NCBI RefSeq assembly: GCF_000290615.1
Contig: NZ_ALAS01000081.1
Span: 29,526-93,525 of the forward strand
Length of the DNA stretch: 64,000 nucleotides
Source of the DNA: Heyndrickxia coagulans DSM 1 = ATCC 7050
Lineage (GTDB): Bacteria; Bacillota; Bacilli; Bacillales; Bacillaceae_C
Direction: 5' to 3'
The notes beneath the pieces were generated by a model that was not told the origin of the DNA, did not search any database, and worked only from the letters and a program-made list of their open reading frames with translations. This document shows positions 1-9,351 of the stretch, one piece after another; the first letter of the stretch is position 1, and each line of letters begins with the position of its first letter. The position numbers and the translations under genes were made by a program.

Positions 1-1029
1 GTGAAAAAACAATACAGGCTCGATTCAATCGTAAAACTGGCATCCAATGAAAATCCGTTCGGCTATTCCCCGAAAGTGGATAAGGCTTTGAAAAACTTTC
101 AGCCTGCTTTTACCCGTTATCCGGACGGGCACGCCGCACAACTGAGACAGAAAATGGCCGCACATCTCGGCGTTGATCCAACCGAACTGATTTTTACAAA
201 CGGCACGGACGAACTGATCCAAATCGTTTCCAGGTCACTCCTCGAACCGGGCAAAAATACGGTGATGGCCGCACCGACATTTTCCCAATACAAACATAAT
301 GCCATCATCGAGGGCGCCGAAGTCCGTGAAGTACCCTTAAAAGACGGGCGGCATGACCTGGAGGCGATGCTCGGGCAAATTGATGAAAACACGGCGGTTG
401 TCTGGATTTGCAGCCCGAACAATCCGACGGGGACGTATACGACCGAACAGGAGTTGACCGCTTTTCTTGACCGCGTGCCAGAAGACGTGCTCGTTTTTAT
501 CGATGAAGCGTACAGCGAATACGTGGTCGCAAAAGATTACGAACAGGCACTTGTCTTATTCCGCCGGTATCATCATTTGATTGTCAGCCGGACCTTTTCG
601 AAAATTTACGGACTGGCCGGTTTACGCGTTGGCTACGGGATTGCCGATCGAACGATCATCCAAAAGCTCGAGCCGGTGCGCCCGCCATTTAATACCAATG
701 TCCTTGGCCAGCTGGCTGCACAGGCGGCGTTGGAGGACCAGACGTTTATCCAGAGCTGCCGCGACAAAAACCGGCAGGGGCTCGAACGCTTTTATGCGTT
801 TTGCCGCCGCAACAGCCTTGCATTTTACCCGTCACAGGCAAATTTTATTTTAATCGATTTTCAATGCGATAGTGAGGAAGTTTGCCGGTTTTTGCTTGGC
901 AGGGGATATATCGTCCGCTCCGGGGAAGCACTCGGGATGCCGGGGACGGTCCGGGTTACCATCGGGTCGGAAGAACAAAACCGGGGCGTACTCGAGGCGA
1001 TCGGGGCTTTTCTGGAAAGCCGCAAATGA
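1..1029 (+). CDS. hisC: Histidinol-phosphate aminotransferase, 5' end cut by window
   Basis: PLP-dependent class I/II aminotransferase that makes histidinol phosphate in histidine synthesis; in Bacillus it also serves aromatic amino acid transamination. The visible 342 residues contain KLASNENP near the start, CSPNNPTGT in the middle and the SRTFSK motif, whose Lys201 (window numbering) should carry PLP. The GTG at base 1 is probably not the true start: the family begins about 20 residues earlier, and the VKKQY here aligns with the inside of the B. subtilis protein, so the 5' end lies outside the window. It is followed by a strong hairpin and then tyrA and aroA, the usual downstream part of the aromatic supraoperon. 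Confidence 0.95.
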   Translation: MKKQYRLDSIVKLASNENPFGYSPKVDKALKNFQPAFTRYPDGHAAQLRQKMAAHLGVDPTELIFTNGTDELIQIVSRSLLEPGKNTVMAAPTFSQYKHNAIIEGAEVREVPLKDGRHDLEAMLGQIDENTAVVWICSPNNPTGTYTTEQELTAFLDRVPEDVLVFIDEAYSEYVVAKDYEQALVLFRRYHHLIVSRTFSKIYGLAGLRVGYGIADRTIIQKLEPVRPPFNTNVLGQLAAQAALEDQTFIQSCRDKNRQGLERFYAFCRRNSLAFYPSQANFILIDFQCDSEEVCRFLLGRGYIVRSGEALGMPGTVRVTIGSEEQNRGVLEAIGAFLESRK

Positions 1030-1039
1030 ACTTGACAAC

Positions 1040-1073
1040 GGCGGGCCTTTTGACAGCAAAAGGCCGCCTTTTT
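1040..1073 (+). terminator. Hairpin plus T run between hisC and tyrA
   Basis: GGC(G)GGCCTTTT at 1040-1051 pairs with AAAAGGCCGCC at 1058-1068, leaving one bulged G, and TTTTT follows directly. It has the full form of an intrinsic terminator but lies inside what is normally one operon, 20 bases before the tyrA start, so it may reduce or attenuate read-through into tyrA-aroA. Confidence 0.8.
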
Positions 1074-1093
1074 ACAAAAAAGAGGTGGCACCT

Positions 1094-2194
1094 TTGAAAG
1101 GAAATGTGTTTGTGATCGGGCTCGGATTAATCGGGGGGTCCATTGCCCTGACCATTAAAAAGGAACATCCGGAAGCAAGGGTCACAGGGTATGATGCCAA
1201 ATTGGAAGAGATGAAAATGGCAAAAGCCCTGATGGTCGTGGATGATTACGTGGAAACGATCCAAGACGGCGTGCGTGGCGCGGATTTAATTATATTGGCC
1301 ACGCCGGTGCTTGTAACGGAAAAATTGATCGGGCAGCTCGGGCAAATGGAATTGAAGGAAAATGTGATCATCACCGATACGGGCAGCACGAAAGCAAGCA
1401 TCATGGCAAAGGCGCAGCGGCTCGCCGGCAACAACACCGTTTTTATCGGCGGGCATCCGATGGCCGGTTCCCATAAAAGCGGCGTTACGGCCGCCAGCCT
1501 GTCCCTGTTTGAAAATGCCTTTTATTTGCTTACGCCTTTCCATGAACAAGATCAGCGGACGGAAGAATTGAAACAGTGGCTGAAAGGAACAAAGGCAAAT
1601 TTCATCACCGTTTCTCCGGAAATGCATGATGAAATGGTTGCAGTCATCAGCCATTTTCCGCATGTTATCGCAGCGTCACTTGTCCATCTTGTGAAAGACG
1701 CTGATGCGGAGTATCCCCTTTTAAAAAGGCTTGCTGCCGGGGGGTTCCGTGATATTACACGGATTGCCTCCTCAAACCCGCAAATGTGGGCGGACATCTC
1801 TAGCGGCAACAGGGAAAACCTGATCAGGCTTTTGGACAGATGGGCGGAAAATCTTCAGGAAGTGAAAAAGGCGCTTGCAGACAACAAGTATGAGCTTCTG
1901 CACCGCTTTTATGCGGAAGCAAAACAATACCGCGACTGCCTTCCAATCAGTGGATCGGGCGCAATCCCGTCTTTTTACGATTTATTTGTCGATATTCCGG
2001 ATGTCCCGGGGGTTGTATCTGAAATTACCAATAAACTGGCGGAAAAAGGAATTTCTATTACGAATATACGCATTCTTGAGGCGCGGGAAGATATATACGG
2101 CGTGCTCCGGATCAGTTTTCGCTCGGAAAACGACCGTGATCTAGCCATGAATCTTTTAAAAAAAGAAACCCCGCATGAAGTCTATATCCAATAG
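1094..2194 (+). CDS. tyrA: Prephenate dehydrogenase
   Basis: Oxidatively decarboxylates prephenate to 4-hydroxyphenylpyruvate in tyrosine synthesis (cytosol). The protein is 366 residues, close to the 371 of B. subtilis TyrA. A Rossmann dinucleotide site, GLGLIGGS, sits at residues 9-16, and a C-terminal ACT domain follows (about residues 295-366, DIPDVPGVVSEI), the usual place for tyrosine feedback. The open frame runs further upstream, but the TTG at 1094 is chosen because AGAGGTGG lies just before it and the Rossmann strand begins right after it; the upstream extension would overlap hisC and resembles no family member. aroA follows 15 bases downstream. Confidence 0.95.
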   Translation: MKGNVFVIGLGLIGGSIALTIKKEHPEARVTGYDAKLEEMKMAKALMVVDDYVETIQDGVRGADLIILATPVLVTEKLIGQLGQMELKENVIITDTGSTKASIMAKAQRLAGNNTVFIGGHPMAGSHKSGVTAASLSLFENAFYLLTPFHEQDQRTEELKQWLKGTKANFITVSPEMHDEMVAVISHFPHVIAASLVHLVKDADAEYPLLKRLAAGGFRDITRIASSNPQMWADISSGNRENLIRLLDRWAENLQEVKKALADNKYELLHRFYAEAKQYRDCLPISGSGAIPSFYDLFVDIPDVPGVVSEITNKLAEKGISITNIRILEAREDIYGVLRISFRSENDRDLAMNLLKKETPHEVYIQ

Positions 2195-2209
2195 AAGGTG
2201 GTGGCTGCA

Positions 2210-3502
2210 ATGGAAAAATTGGCACCCGCGCAAACAGGGTTAAAAGGTACGATTAAAGTTCCGGGGGATAAATCGATTTCCCACCGGTCGGTTATGTTTG
2301 CCGCTGTCGCCAGCGGAAAAACGGTTGTAAAAAATTTTCTCCCCGGCGCCGACTGTTTGAGCACCATTCATTGTTTTCAGCAAATGGGCGTGCCGATCGA
2401 ACGGGATGGCACCCGGGTGGTGATTGATGGAAAAGGATGGGACGGTTTGTCGGAGCCGGAAACGGTGCTCGATACCGGAAACTCCGGCACGACGACCCGC
2501 CTGATGCTCGGTCTTCTTGCCGGCCGGCCCTTCCATTCGGTCATTGCCGGCGACGAATCGATTGCAAAGCGCCCGATGCAACGCGTCACAAAACCGCTTT
2601 GCGAAATGGGCGCGCACATTGACGGAAGAAGGGGCGGCAATTTCACCCCTCTTTCTATAAGGGGCGGGGCGCTTCGGGGAATCGAATACCAGCTGCCTGT
2701 AGCAAGCGCGCAGGTAAAATCCGCGCTCCTCTTAGCCGGCCTTCAGGCAGACGGCTCTACCATTGTGCATGAGCCGCAGCCCACCCGCGACCATACTGAA
2801 CGGATGATCCGGGCGTTTGGCGGCGCTGTCAAGACGGAAGGGAGAACGATTTCCGTCCGGGGTGGCGCGGTTTTCCATGGCACGGAGATCGATGTGCCCG
2901 GCGATATCTCATCCGCCGCCTTTTTTATGGCTGCTGCTTCGCTTGTGCCCGGAAGTGAAATCGTCTTGCCGGATGTCGGGCTCAATCCGACCCGCGCCGG
3001 GATCCTTGATGTTTTAAAGCAAATGGGCGCGGATATGGAAGTGGCCGAAATGCAGGCCCCGCATGCCCCGTCCGGCGGAGAGCCAAAAGGCACATTGGTG
3101 ATCCGCCCGGCTGTTTTACAGGGGGTGGAAATCGGCGGCGGGCTGATTCCGCGCCTGATTGATGAAATTCCAATCATTGCCCTACTTGCCACACAGGCAG
3201 AAGGCAGGACGGTCATCAAAGATGCCGCAGAACTGAAAGTGAAAGAGACAAACCGGATTGACACGGTTGTCCGGGAATTGAAGAAACTGGGCGCCCAAAT
3301 TGAGGCGACAGCGGATGGCATGATCATTGAAGGCCCTTGCCGGCTTTCAGGCGGGACGGTGGAAAGCCACGGGGATCACAGAATCGGGATGATGCTTGCC
3401 GTTGCATCACTTGTGGCAAAGGATGCTGTCTGCCTGGATGGGGCGGAAGCAATCGCCGTATCATACCCGCAGTTTTTTGATGATCTGAAATCCGTTCTGT
3501 AA
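2210..3502 (+). CDS. aroA: 3-phosphoshikimate 1-carboxyvinyltransferase (EPSP synthase)
   Basis: Transfers the enolpyruvyl group of PEP to shikimate-3-phosphate in the shikimate pathway. The 430-residue length is standard. GDKSISHRS at residues 19-27 holds the substrate-binding Lys-Ser pair, GNSGTTTRL lies near residue 93, and the C-terminal half has the second domain with ETNRID and GDHRIGM. GTG codons at 2198 and 2201 are possible starts, but ATG 2210 is best spaced from GAAGGTGG. It follows tyrA closely and is closed by two hairpins, so it is the last gene of the hisC-tyrA-aroA group. The gene is named aroE in older B. subtilis literature. Confidence 0.96.
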   Translation: MEKLAPAQTGLKGTIKVPGDKSISHRSVMFAAVASGKTVVKNFLPGADCLSTIHCFQQMGVPIERDGTRVVIDGKGWDGLSEPETVLDTGNSGTTTRLMLGLLAGRPFHSVIAGDESIAKRPMQRVTKPLCEMGAHIDGRRGGNFTPLSIRGGALRGIEYQLPVASAQVKSALLLAGLQADGSTIVHEPQPTRDHTERMIRAFGGAVKTEGRTISVRGGAVFHGTEIDVPGDISSAAFFMAAASLVPGSEIVLPDVGLNPTRAGILDVLKQMGADMEVAEMQAPHAPSGGEPKGTLVIRPAVLQGVEIGGGLIPRLIDEIPIIALLATQAEGRTVIKDAAELKVKETNRIDTVVRELKKLGAQIEATADGMIIEGPCRLSGGTVESHGDHRIGMMLAVASLVAKDAVCLDGAEAIAVSYPQFFDDLKSVL

Positions 3503-3520
3503 CGGCTTTAGACGCCTATT

Positions 3521-3557
3521 GAAAACAGACACCAGCAATCAGCCGGTGTCTGTTTTC
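3521..3557 (+). terminator. Perfect 13-bp inverted repeat after aroA
   Basis: GAAAACAGACACC at 3521-3533 is the exact reverse complement of GGTGTCTGTTTTC at 3545-3557, with an 11-base loop. The T-rich 3' arm makes it a likely intrinsic terminator of the hisC-tyrA-aroA transcript. Confidence 0.7.
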
Positions 3558-3597
3558 AGGATAACAGAGAACAGGCGCCTGATCATGATGTCCGTGG

Positions 3598-3645
3598 AAA
3601 AGCGGGGTGCGGAAATTCAAAATCCCGTGCCCCGCTTTATTTTTG
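3598..3645 (+). terminator. Second hairpin plus T run downstream of aroA
   Basis: AAAGCGGGG (3599-3607) pairs with CCCCGCTTT (3630-3638). The stem extends inward through two G-U pairs to GG/CC, and TATTTTTG follows. This is a second terminator about 40 bases after the first. Confidence 0.7.
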
Positions 3646-3935
3646 CTGTGAAAAAAAGGGATTTTCATGCACGGCGGAGAAATACTTAAACAGGAAACCC
3701 GGAAAGGCAAATGATTTGCCCTGGCCTTCAAAATTCTTTATGATTTAGCCAAGGACACCCACGGCTTTTCCTGCAGGCAAGCGGGCTTCCGGGAAAAGGG
3801 CCGATTGCCATTTCACCAGGGGACCGGGGGAGCGCTTTTAGCGGCAACCGGGATTTTGGCTTTGCAAAAATCCACGGCTCCCGTTGCAAGAGGTTCAGCA
3901 AAAGGAAACACATCAAAGATTAAAGGAAGATTTTC
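3646..3935. other. Non-coding gap before ypiA
   Basis: About 290 bases with no open frame that has a ribosome-binding site and family resemblance. I see no clean sigma-A promoter. Several short G/C-rich partial repeats are present but no strong hairpin. The only clear signal is the AAGGAAG ribosome-binding site for ypiA at the right end. Confidence 0.4.
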
Positions 3936-5201
3936 ATGAGCTTAATGGAACAATTGTTGGATCATTTGGAAGAAGGCCGGCTCGAGGAGGCGAAAAAAAC
4001 ATTTGAAGATTTTCTCGCGCTCGGCACGGACGAAGAGAAATATGCGCTTGCCGGGCAGCTTGAGGGCCTCGGTTTTCTGAATGAAGCACAGCAATTATAT
4101 AAAGATTTGCTTGCGTCTTATCCGGATGACGGCGAGCTTGTGATCTTAATGGCGGAAACGCTTATTGATATGGACAAGGAAGAAGAAGCCATATTATACC
4201 TCGACCGCATTCCGGAGACGGACCCCGATTACCCGCGTGCACTGCTTTTGCTTGCGGATTTGTATCAAATGCAGGGCCTGTATGAGGTCAGCGAAAACAA
4301 ACTGATGGAAGCTGCATCGCTTTTGCCGGAAGAACCTGTCATCCATTTTGCGCTTGCCGAGTTCTACACTTCCTGTGCCCGATATGCGGAAGCTTCCCGT
4401 GAATATGAGTGGCTTTTGGGCAAAGGGATCGATACATTTGCGGATACAAACATCCACGGGCGCCTTGCAGAAGTGCTGAGCGCAGCGGGCGCGTTTGAAG
4501 AGGCCTTGCACCAATATGAGCATGCCATGGAGGGCCGCTTTGAGGCGAACACATTATTTGGATATGCCTTAACCGCGTACCAGGCAGGATTTTATGAAAA
4601 AGCGATAGAGCTGTTTGAAGAATTGCGGGAAACGGATCCCGGCTACCATCCGCTTTACCTGTATCTTGGCCGTGCATATGAGCACGAACAAATGCCGGAA
4701 GAAGCGCTTGCTGCTGCTGAAAAGGGCATAAAAGAAGACGAGTATGATAAAGAACTTTATCATTTTGCTGGAAAAATGGCTACAAAAGCAGGCGATGAGG
4801 AAAAAGCGGAAAATTATTTTAAAAAAGCGCTGGAACTGGATCCCGGCTATTTGGATGCGGCCCTTTCCTACAACGAGCTGCTGCTTCAAAAGGAGCGGTA
4901 CGAAGAAGTCCGTGACCGGGCCCTCAGCATGGAAAAAGAAGGGGATACCGACCCTCGGCTTTACTGGGATCTGGCCATATCGCTTAAGCATTTGGAAGAA
5001 TATTCTCAGGCATTAAAGTATTATGGATATGCATATAATGATTTACAAAACGACACGGTGTTTCTGGAGGATTACGGTTATTTTCTGATTGAAGAAGGGA
5101 GAAGGAAAGAGGCTTACGGCATTTTCCAAAAGCTTTTGCGCGAAGATCCGGCAAATGATGAATGGATTGCACTTCTTGAAAGGCTTGAAGACGGAAATTA
5201 A
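3936..5201 (+). CDS. ypiA: Tetratricopeptide-repeat protein YpiA
   Basis: A 421-residue soluble protein made almost entirely of TPR helices. Recurrent signatures such as YxxAxxxYxxAL, AENYFKKALELDPGY (near residue 290) and ALKYYGYAYND (near residue 355) run from end to end. No signal peptide or membrane segment is seen. TPR arrays mediate protein-protein contacts; the partner is unknown. Position (between aroA and ypiB) and length match B. subtilis YpiA (423 residues). The composition is acidic. The ATG at 3936 follows AAGGAAG at a normal distance. Confidence 0.88.
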   Translation: MSLMEQLLDHLEEGRLEEAKKTFEDFLALGTDEEKYALAGQLEGLGFLNEAQQLYKDLLASYPDDGELVILMAETLIDMDKEEEAILYLDRIPETDPDYPRALLLLADLYQMQGLYEVSENKLMEAASLLPEEPVIHFALAEFYTSCARYAEASREYEWLLGKGIDTFADTNIHGRLAEVLSAAGAFEEALHQYEHAMEGRFEANTLFGYALTAYQAGFYEKAIELFEELRETDPGYHPLYLYLGRAYEHEQMPEEALAAAEKGIKEDEYDKELYHFAGKMATKAGDEEKAENYFKKALELDPGYLDAALSYNELLLQKERYEEVRDRALSMEKEGDTDPRLYWDLAISLKHLEEYSQALKYYGYAYNDLQNDTVFLEDYGYFLIEEGRRKEAYGIFQKLLREDPANDEWIALLERLEDGN

Positions 5202-5882
<681 letters not shown>

Positions 5883-5927
5883 TCATTCCGGTTTCTGCCC
5901 GTGGGGAAAATGAAAGGGGTATCATTC

Positions 5928-6389
5928 GTGCTCTGGCGTGCAAATGACATGGAATTGTACCAACAGGAACGTTACTTTATTGACACGGCAGTCCTGCCGC
6001 TTGTCCCGGTTTCATTCGGGGACCGTATCCGGCAGCTCGCTTCCGGATATGAATGGATCCAGATGATCGCAGGCTGCCTTGAGTCGCAATTTAAAGGCCG
6101 GATTGTTTTGCTGCCCGCTTTCCCATATTTGCAGCAGGCGATCCCGGATAGCGCGGGGCCTGCCATCAAGTCATGGGAAGCCGAATTGGCTGAAAGCGGG
6201 TTCCGGCATATTTTTTATTTGACCAGCGATCCCGGGTGGCAAAGGCTCCAGGCCGAACTGAACGGAAATGTGCTCTGGATGCCGGCTGTCCCGCTTGAAC
6301 ATATGGAACAGAAACAGCGAGATGCCATTGTGGATGAACAGGTGAAACAGCTTATCTCCACCATTGTCCGGTCATGGGGGGAAAACTGA
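5928..6389 (+). CDS. ypiF: DUF2487 family protein YpiF
   Basis: A 153-residue protein of the DUF2487 (YpiF) family that commonly lies just before the qcr operon; its role is unknown. The most likely start is GTG 5928: AAAGGGGT lies 7 bases upstream and the protein then begins MLWRANDMELY, aligning with the family start. Earlier in-frame GTG 5901 and ATG 5910 lack a ribosome-binding site. No signal peptide is present. A conserved stretch FIDTAVLPLVPVSF follows the start. Confidence 0.82.
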   Translation: MLWRANDMELYQQERYFIDTAVLPLVPVSFGDRIRQLASGYEWIQMIAGCLESQFKGRIVLLPAFPYLQQAIPDSAGPAIKSWEAELAESGFRHIFYLTSDPGWQRLQAELNGNVLWMPAVPLEHMEQKQRDAIVDEQVKQLISTIVRSWGEN

Positions 6390-6457
6390 AAAAGTTATAT
6401 TAAAATATCAGTTTATTTCGAATAGAAAGATATTTGGCATAAAATAGACAATATTCA

Positions 6458-6486
6458 TTGACCGGCAAATATCTTTGCTTTATCAT
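6458..6486 (+). promoter_or_regulatory. Sigma-A type promoter of qcrABC
   Basis: TTGACC at 6458-6463 and TATCAT at 6481-6486 are separated by exactly 17 bases, in the AT-rich gap between ypiF and qcrA. In B. subtilis the qcr operon is known to be controlled by AbrB and Spo0A; I cannot identify those sites with confidence here. Confidence 0.7.
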
Positions 6487-6551
6487 AAGAGTGTATTTGC
6501 TGCATCTTGAAAATAGTATGAAACCGAGAGTTCTGTAAGGGGGGGAACAGG

Positions 6552-7064
6552 TTGAGCAAAAAAGATCCGGTGTCAAGGAGGCAGTTTTTAAATTACACGC
6601 TGATGGGCGTAGGCGGATTTATGGCTGCGGGTGCGCTGATGCCAATGCTCCGTTTTGCCGTCGACCCGGTGCTCGAGGCGGAAGCAGCCGGCGACTTTCA
6701 TCCAACCAAATTGAAAGTTTCCGATATTAAGAGCGAACCGGTGCGTGTCGATTTTAAATACGAACAGACAGACGGCTGGTATAAATCGGATGTCACCCAG
6801 ACGGCCTGGGTGTATAAAGACAGCAAAGGCGATATTGTGGCACTTTCACCGGTTTGCAAACATCTCGGCTGTACCGTGAACTGGAATACGAACAAAGCGC
6901 ATCCGAATCAGTTTTTTTGCCCTTGCCACGGCGGACGGTATGAGAAAAACGGGAAAAACGTACCGGGAACACCACCTTCCGCGCCTTTGGATGCATACCC
7001 TGTCAAAACAAAGGGCGGCTATCTGTATCTGGGCAAACCGCAGAAAAATCCATATGTGAAGTGA
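6552..7064 (+). CDS. qcrA: Menaquinol:cytochrome c reductase Rieske iron-sulfur subunit
   Basis: The 170-residue Rieske protein of the respiratory bc complex accepts electrons from menaquinol. The N-terminus SRRQFLNYTLMGVGG resembles a Tat-type signal-anchor. The 2Fe-2S ligands are visible as C102/H104 (CKHLGC) and C123, C125/H126 (CPCHGG). Translation probably begins at TTG 6552, directly after a G-rich ribosome-binding site (AAGGGGGG). It is the first gene of qcrABC, with qcrB 10 bases downstream. Confidence 0.96.
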   Translation: MSKKDPVSRRQFLNYTLMGVGGFMAAGALMPMLRFAVDPVLEAEAAGDFHPTKLKVSDIKSEPVRVDFKYEQTDGWYKSDVTQTAWVYKDSKGDIVALSPVCKHLGCTVNWNTNKAHPNQFFCPCHGGRYEKNGKNVPGTPPSAPLDAYPVKTKGGYLYLGKPQKNPYVK

Positions 7065-7074
7065 GGGGGAAGAG

Positions 7075-7749
7075 ATGCTTAGCAAATTGTATGACTGGGT
7101 CGACGAGCGCCTTGATATTACGCCGCTTTGGCGGGATATTGCCGACCATGAAGTGCCGGAGCATGTCAACCCGGCGCACCATTTTTCCGCTTTTGTCTAT
7201 TGTTTTGGGGGGCTCACTTTCTTTATAACAGCCATCCAGATTCTGTCGGGTATGTTTTTAACGATGTACTATGTCCCGGATATTAAAAATGCCTGGCACT
7301 CTGTCTATTATTTGCAGCATGATGTGGCATACGGCCAGATTGTGAGAGGAATGCACCACTGGGGGGCAAGCCTCGTCATCGTCATGATGTTTTTACATAC
7401 GCTGCGGGTGTTTTTCCAGGGCGCATACAAGAAGCCGCGCGAGCTGAACTGGATTGTCGGCGTGCTCATCTTTTTCGTCATGCTCGGGCTCGGCCTCACA
7501 GGTTATTTGCTTCCGTGGGATATGAAAGCGCTTTTTGCGACAAAAGTCAGCCTGCAGATTGCGGATTCGGTGCCGTTTATCGGGCCGTATATTAAAACGC
7601 TTTTGGCCGGCCATCCGGATATTGTCGGCGCCCAGACGCTGACGCGTTTTTTTGCCATCCATGTCTTTTTCCTGCCGGCGGTGCTGATGCTGCTTTTGGC
7701 AGCCCATTTTTTGATGATCCGCAAGCAGGGAATTTCCGGACCGCTGTAA
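7075..7749 (+). CDS. qcrB: Menaquinol:cytochrome c reductase cytochrome b subunit
   Basis: A 224-residue b6-type cytochrome b with four membrane helices and the paired haem ligands in MHHWGAS/HTLR and IHVFFLP/AHFLMIRKQG. The cysteine in FSAFVYCFGG matches the residue that binds the extra covalent haem ci in b6-type proteins. As in Bacillus and Geobacillus, this subunit is the short N-terminal half of cytochrome b; subunit IV is carried by qcrC. Confidence 0.97.
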   Translation: MLSKLYDWVDERLDITPLWRDIADHEVPEHVNPAHHFSAFVYCFGGLTFFITAIQILSGMFLTMYYVPDIKNAWHSVYYLQHDVAYGQIVRGMHHWGASLVIVMMFLHTLRVFFQGAYKKPRELNWIVGVLIFFVMLGLGLTGYLLPWDMKALFATKVSLQIADSVPFIGPYIKTLLAGHPDIVGAQTLTRFFAIHVFFLPAVLMLLLAAHFLMIRKQGISGPL

Positions 7750-7787
7750 TGTATAAGTATCCATAACGGGCAAAAGGAGGGGGAAGG

Positions 7788-8552
7788 ATGCATCGCGGAA
7801 AAGGAATGAGATTTGTTGGCGATTCCAGAATTAATGCGGACCGCAAACCGAATATTCCAAAGGATTACTCGGAGTATCCCGGTAAAACGGAAGCTTTTTG
7901 GCCGAACTTTTTGTTGAAAGAGTGGCTCGTCGGCGCTGTTTTTCTTGTCGGCTTTTTATGCCTCACAGCCGCGCACCCGTCGCCGCTTGAGCGGATTGCA
8001 GACCCGACGGACACAAGTTATATTCCGATGCCGGACTGGTATTTTCTATTCCTGTATGAATTATTAAAGTATACTTATTCTTCCGGCCCGTACCAGGTAA
8101 TTGGGCTCGCGATCCCGGGCGTTGCTTTTCTTGCACTGCTGTTGGCGCCGTTTATTGACCGCGGCCCTAAGCGGCGGCCGCTTGACAGGCCCCTTGCAAC
8201 CGTGTTTATGCTGCTCGCGGTTTGTGCGATATTCTACCTGACATGGGAAGCGGCAGCCCACCACGATTGGAAAAAAGCGAAAGAGCAGGGGAAAATCGTG
8301 AAACAGGTTTCCATTGACAAAAATGCTGAAGGCTATAAAGTATTTGCCAAGCAGACGTGTGTAACGTGCCACGGGGAAAATCTCCAGGGCAGTGCGGCAG
8401 CTCCTTCTTTGGTCGGCACAGGCTTAAGTGCGGATGAAATTGCAAAGATTGCCAAAAAAGGCAAAGGGAAAATGCCGCCTAACCAATTTAAAGGCTCGGA
8501 TCAGGATTTGAAAAAACTGGCGGATTATATCGCCGGGCTAAAATCGAAATAA
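7788..8552 (+). CDS. qcrC: Menaquinol:cytochrome c reductase cytochrome b/c subunit
   Basis: A 254-residue fusion of a subunit IV-like membrane region (helices about residues 45-65, 105-125 and 140-160, with the PDWYFLFLYELL motif) and a C-terminal cytochrome c domain. The haem-attachment CxxCH is at C191-C194-H195, and the Met-rich KGKMPPNQF loop is the likely sixth-ligand region. It completes the bc complex and passes electrons on to cytochrome c. ATG 7788 follows AGGAGGGGGAAGG. A strong terminator follows. Confidence 0.96.
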   Translation: MHRGKGMRFVGDSRINADRKPNIPKDYSEYPGKTEAFWPNFLLKEWLVGAVFLVGFLCLTAAHPSPLERIADPTDTSYIPMPDWYFLFLYELLKYTYSSGPYQVIGLAIPGVAFLALLLAPFIDRGPKRRPLDRPLATVFMLLAVCAIFYLTWEAAAHHDWKKAKEQGKIVKQVSIDKNAEGYKVFAKQTCVTCHGENLQGSAAAPSLVGTGLSADEIAKIAKKGKGKMPPNQFKGSDQDLKKLADYIAGLKSK

Positions 8553-8557
8553 AAGCA

Positions 8558-8585
8558 AAAAAAGCCGGTTTCTGCCGGCTTTTTT
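8558..8585 (+). terminator. Terminator of qcrABC
   Basis: AAAAAGCCGG and CCGGCTTTTTT pair around a six-base loop directly after the qcrC stop, ending in a T run. Confidence 0.9.
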
Positions 8586-8639
8586 CATGCTTTCTGTTTT
8601 GTTAAAATGAGCCTATCATTTTTGAAATGGGGGAAAACG

Positions 8640-9236
8640 ATGAATGTACCGGCATTGTATGCGGCGCTGGCAGACAGGCGTGTCCTTTGGCTGCTTTTTT
8701 TAGCCAATGCTGCAGGGACCATTTATGGTTACATTTGGTACGGGTGGCAGCTTCGCGATACGCCGCCCGCGTTTTGGCTGTTTGTCCCGGACAGCCCGAC
8801 CGCAAGCCTGTTCTTTCTGTTTGTGCTGCTTGCCTTTTTATGGCGGAAACACTGGCCGTATGTGGAGGCGCTTGCAATGGTGACACTTTTTAAATACGGG
8901 ATTTGGGCGGTTGCGATGAACTTTCTCGTGCTGATCGTAAACGGCTCATTGCCATGGCAGGGATATATGCTGATGGCTTCCCATTTGGCAATGGCGATAG
9001 AGGGAATATTGTATGCGCCGTTTTACCAATTCAAATGGAAGCATCTTTTGGTTGCGGCGGTATGGGCTTTGCACAATGATATCATTGACTACGTTTTTAT
9101 GCAGTTTCCCCGGTACGAAGATGTATACCGGTACATCCGTGAAATCGGCTATTTTACCTTTTGGCTGAGCATCCTGTCTGTTTTGCTTGCATACCGGTTT
9201 GCCATGCACAAAAGGCGGCTCCGCCTCGAACTTTAA
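8640..9236 (+). CDS. ypjA: DUF1405 membrane protein YpjA
   Basis: A 198-residue integral membrane protein of the YpjA/DUF1405 family with about six hydrophobic segments; no enzymatic function is known. ATG 8640 is preferred over the in-frame ATG 8607 because TGGGGGA lies just before it and the family start (MNVPALYAAL) fits. TTAAAAT near 8602 may be a -10 element of its own promoter, since the qcr terminator lies directly upstream. It sits between qcrC and ypjB as in B. subtilis. Confidence 0.87.
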   Translation: MNVPALYAALADRRVLWLLFLANAAGTIYGYIWYGWQLRDTPPAFWLFVPDSPTASLFFLFVLLAFLWRKHWPYVEALAMVTLFKYGIWAVAMNFLVLIVNGSLPWQGYMLMASHLAMAIEGILYAPFYQFKWKHLLVAAVWALHNDIIDYVFMQFPRYEDVYRYIREIGYFTFWLSILSVLLAYRFAMHKRRLRLEL

Positions 9237-9318
9237 ATCGCTTTTTCCGCCGGCAGAAAACAGGAATTCCCGAAATGGACGCCAGGCTGTTTTTATGGTC
9301 TACTCTTGTCCTTCCCTT

Positions 9319-9327
9319 CATAAGTTA
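9319..9327 (+). promoter_or_regulatory. Sporulation-type -10 element before ypjB
   Basis: CATAAGTTA fits the CATANNNT(A) -10 pattern shared by sigma-E and sigma-K promoters and lies 25 bases before the ypjB start. The matching -35 is weak: an AC occurs 15 bases upstream instead of 16-17. Confidence 0.4.
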
Positions 9328-9351
9328 GTAACAATATGAGGGGGGACAAGG

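Noticed and set aside
872..1093. 74-residue N-terminal extension of tyrA
   Set aside because: It overlaps hisC out of frame, crosses a terminator hairpin and has no family counterpart; TTG 1094 has the ribosome-binding site.
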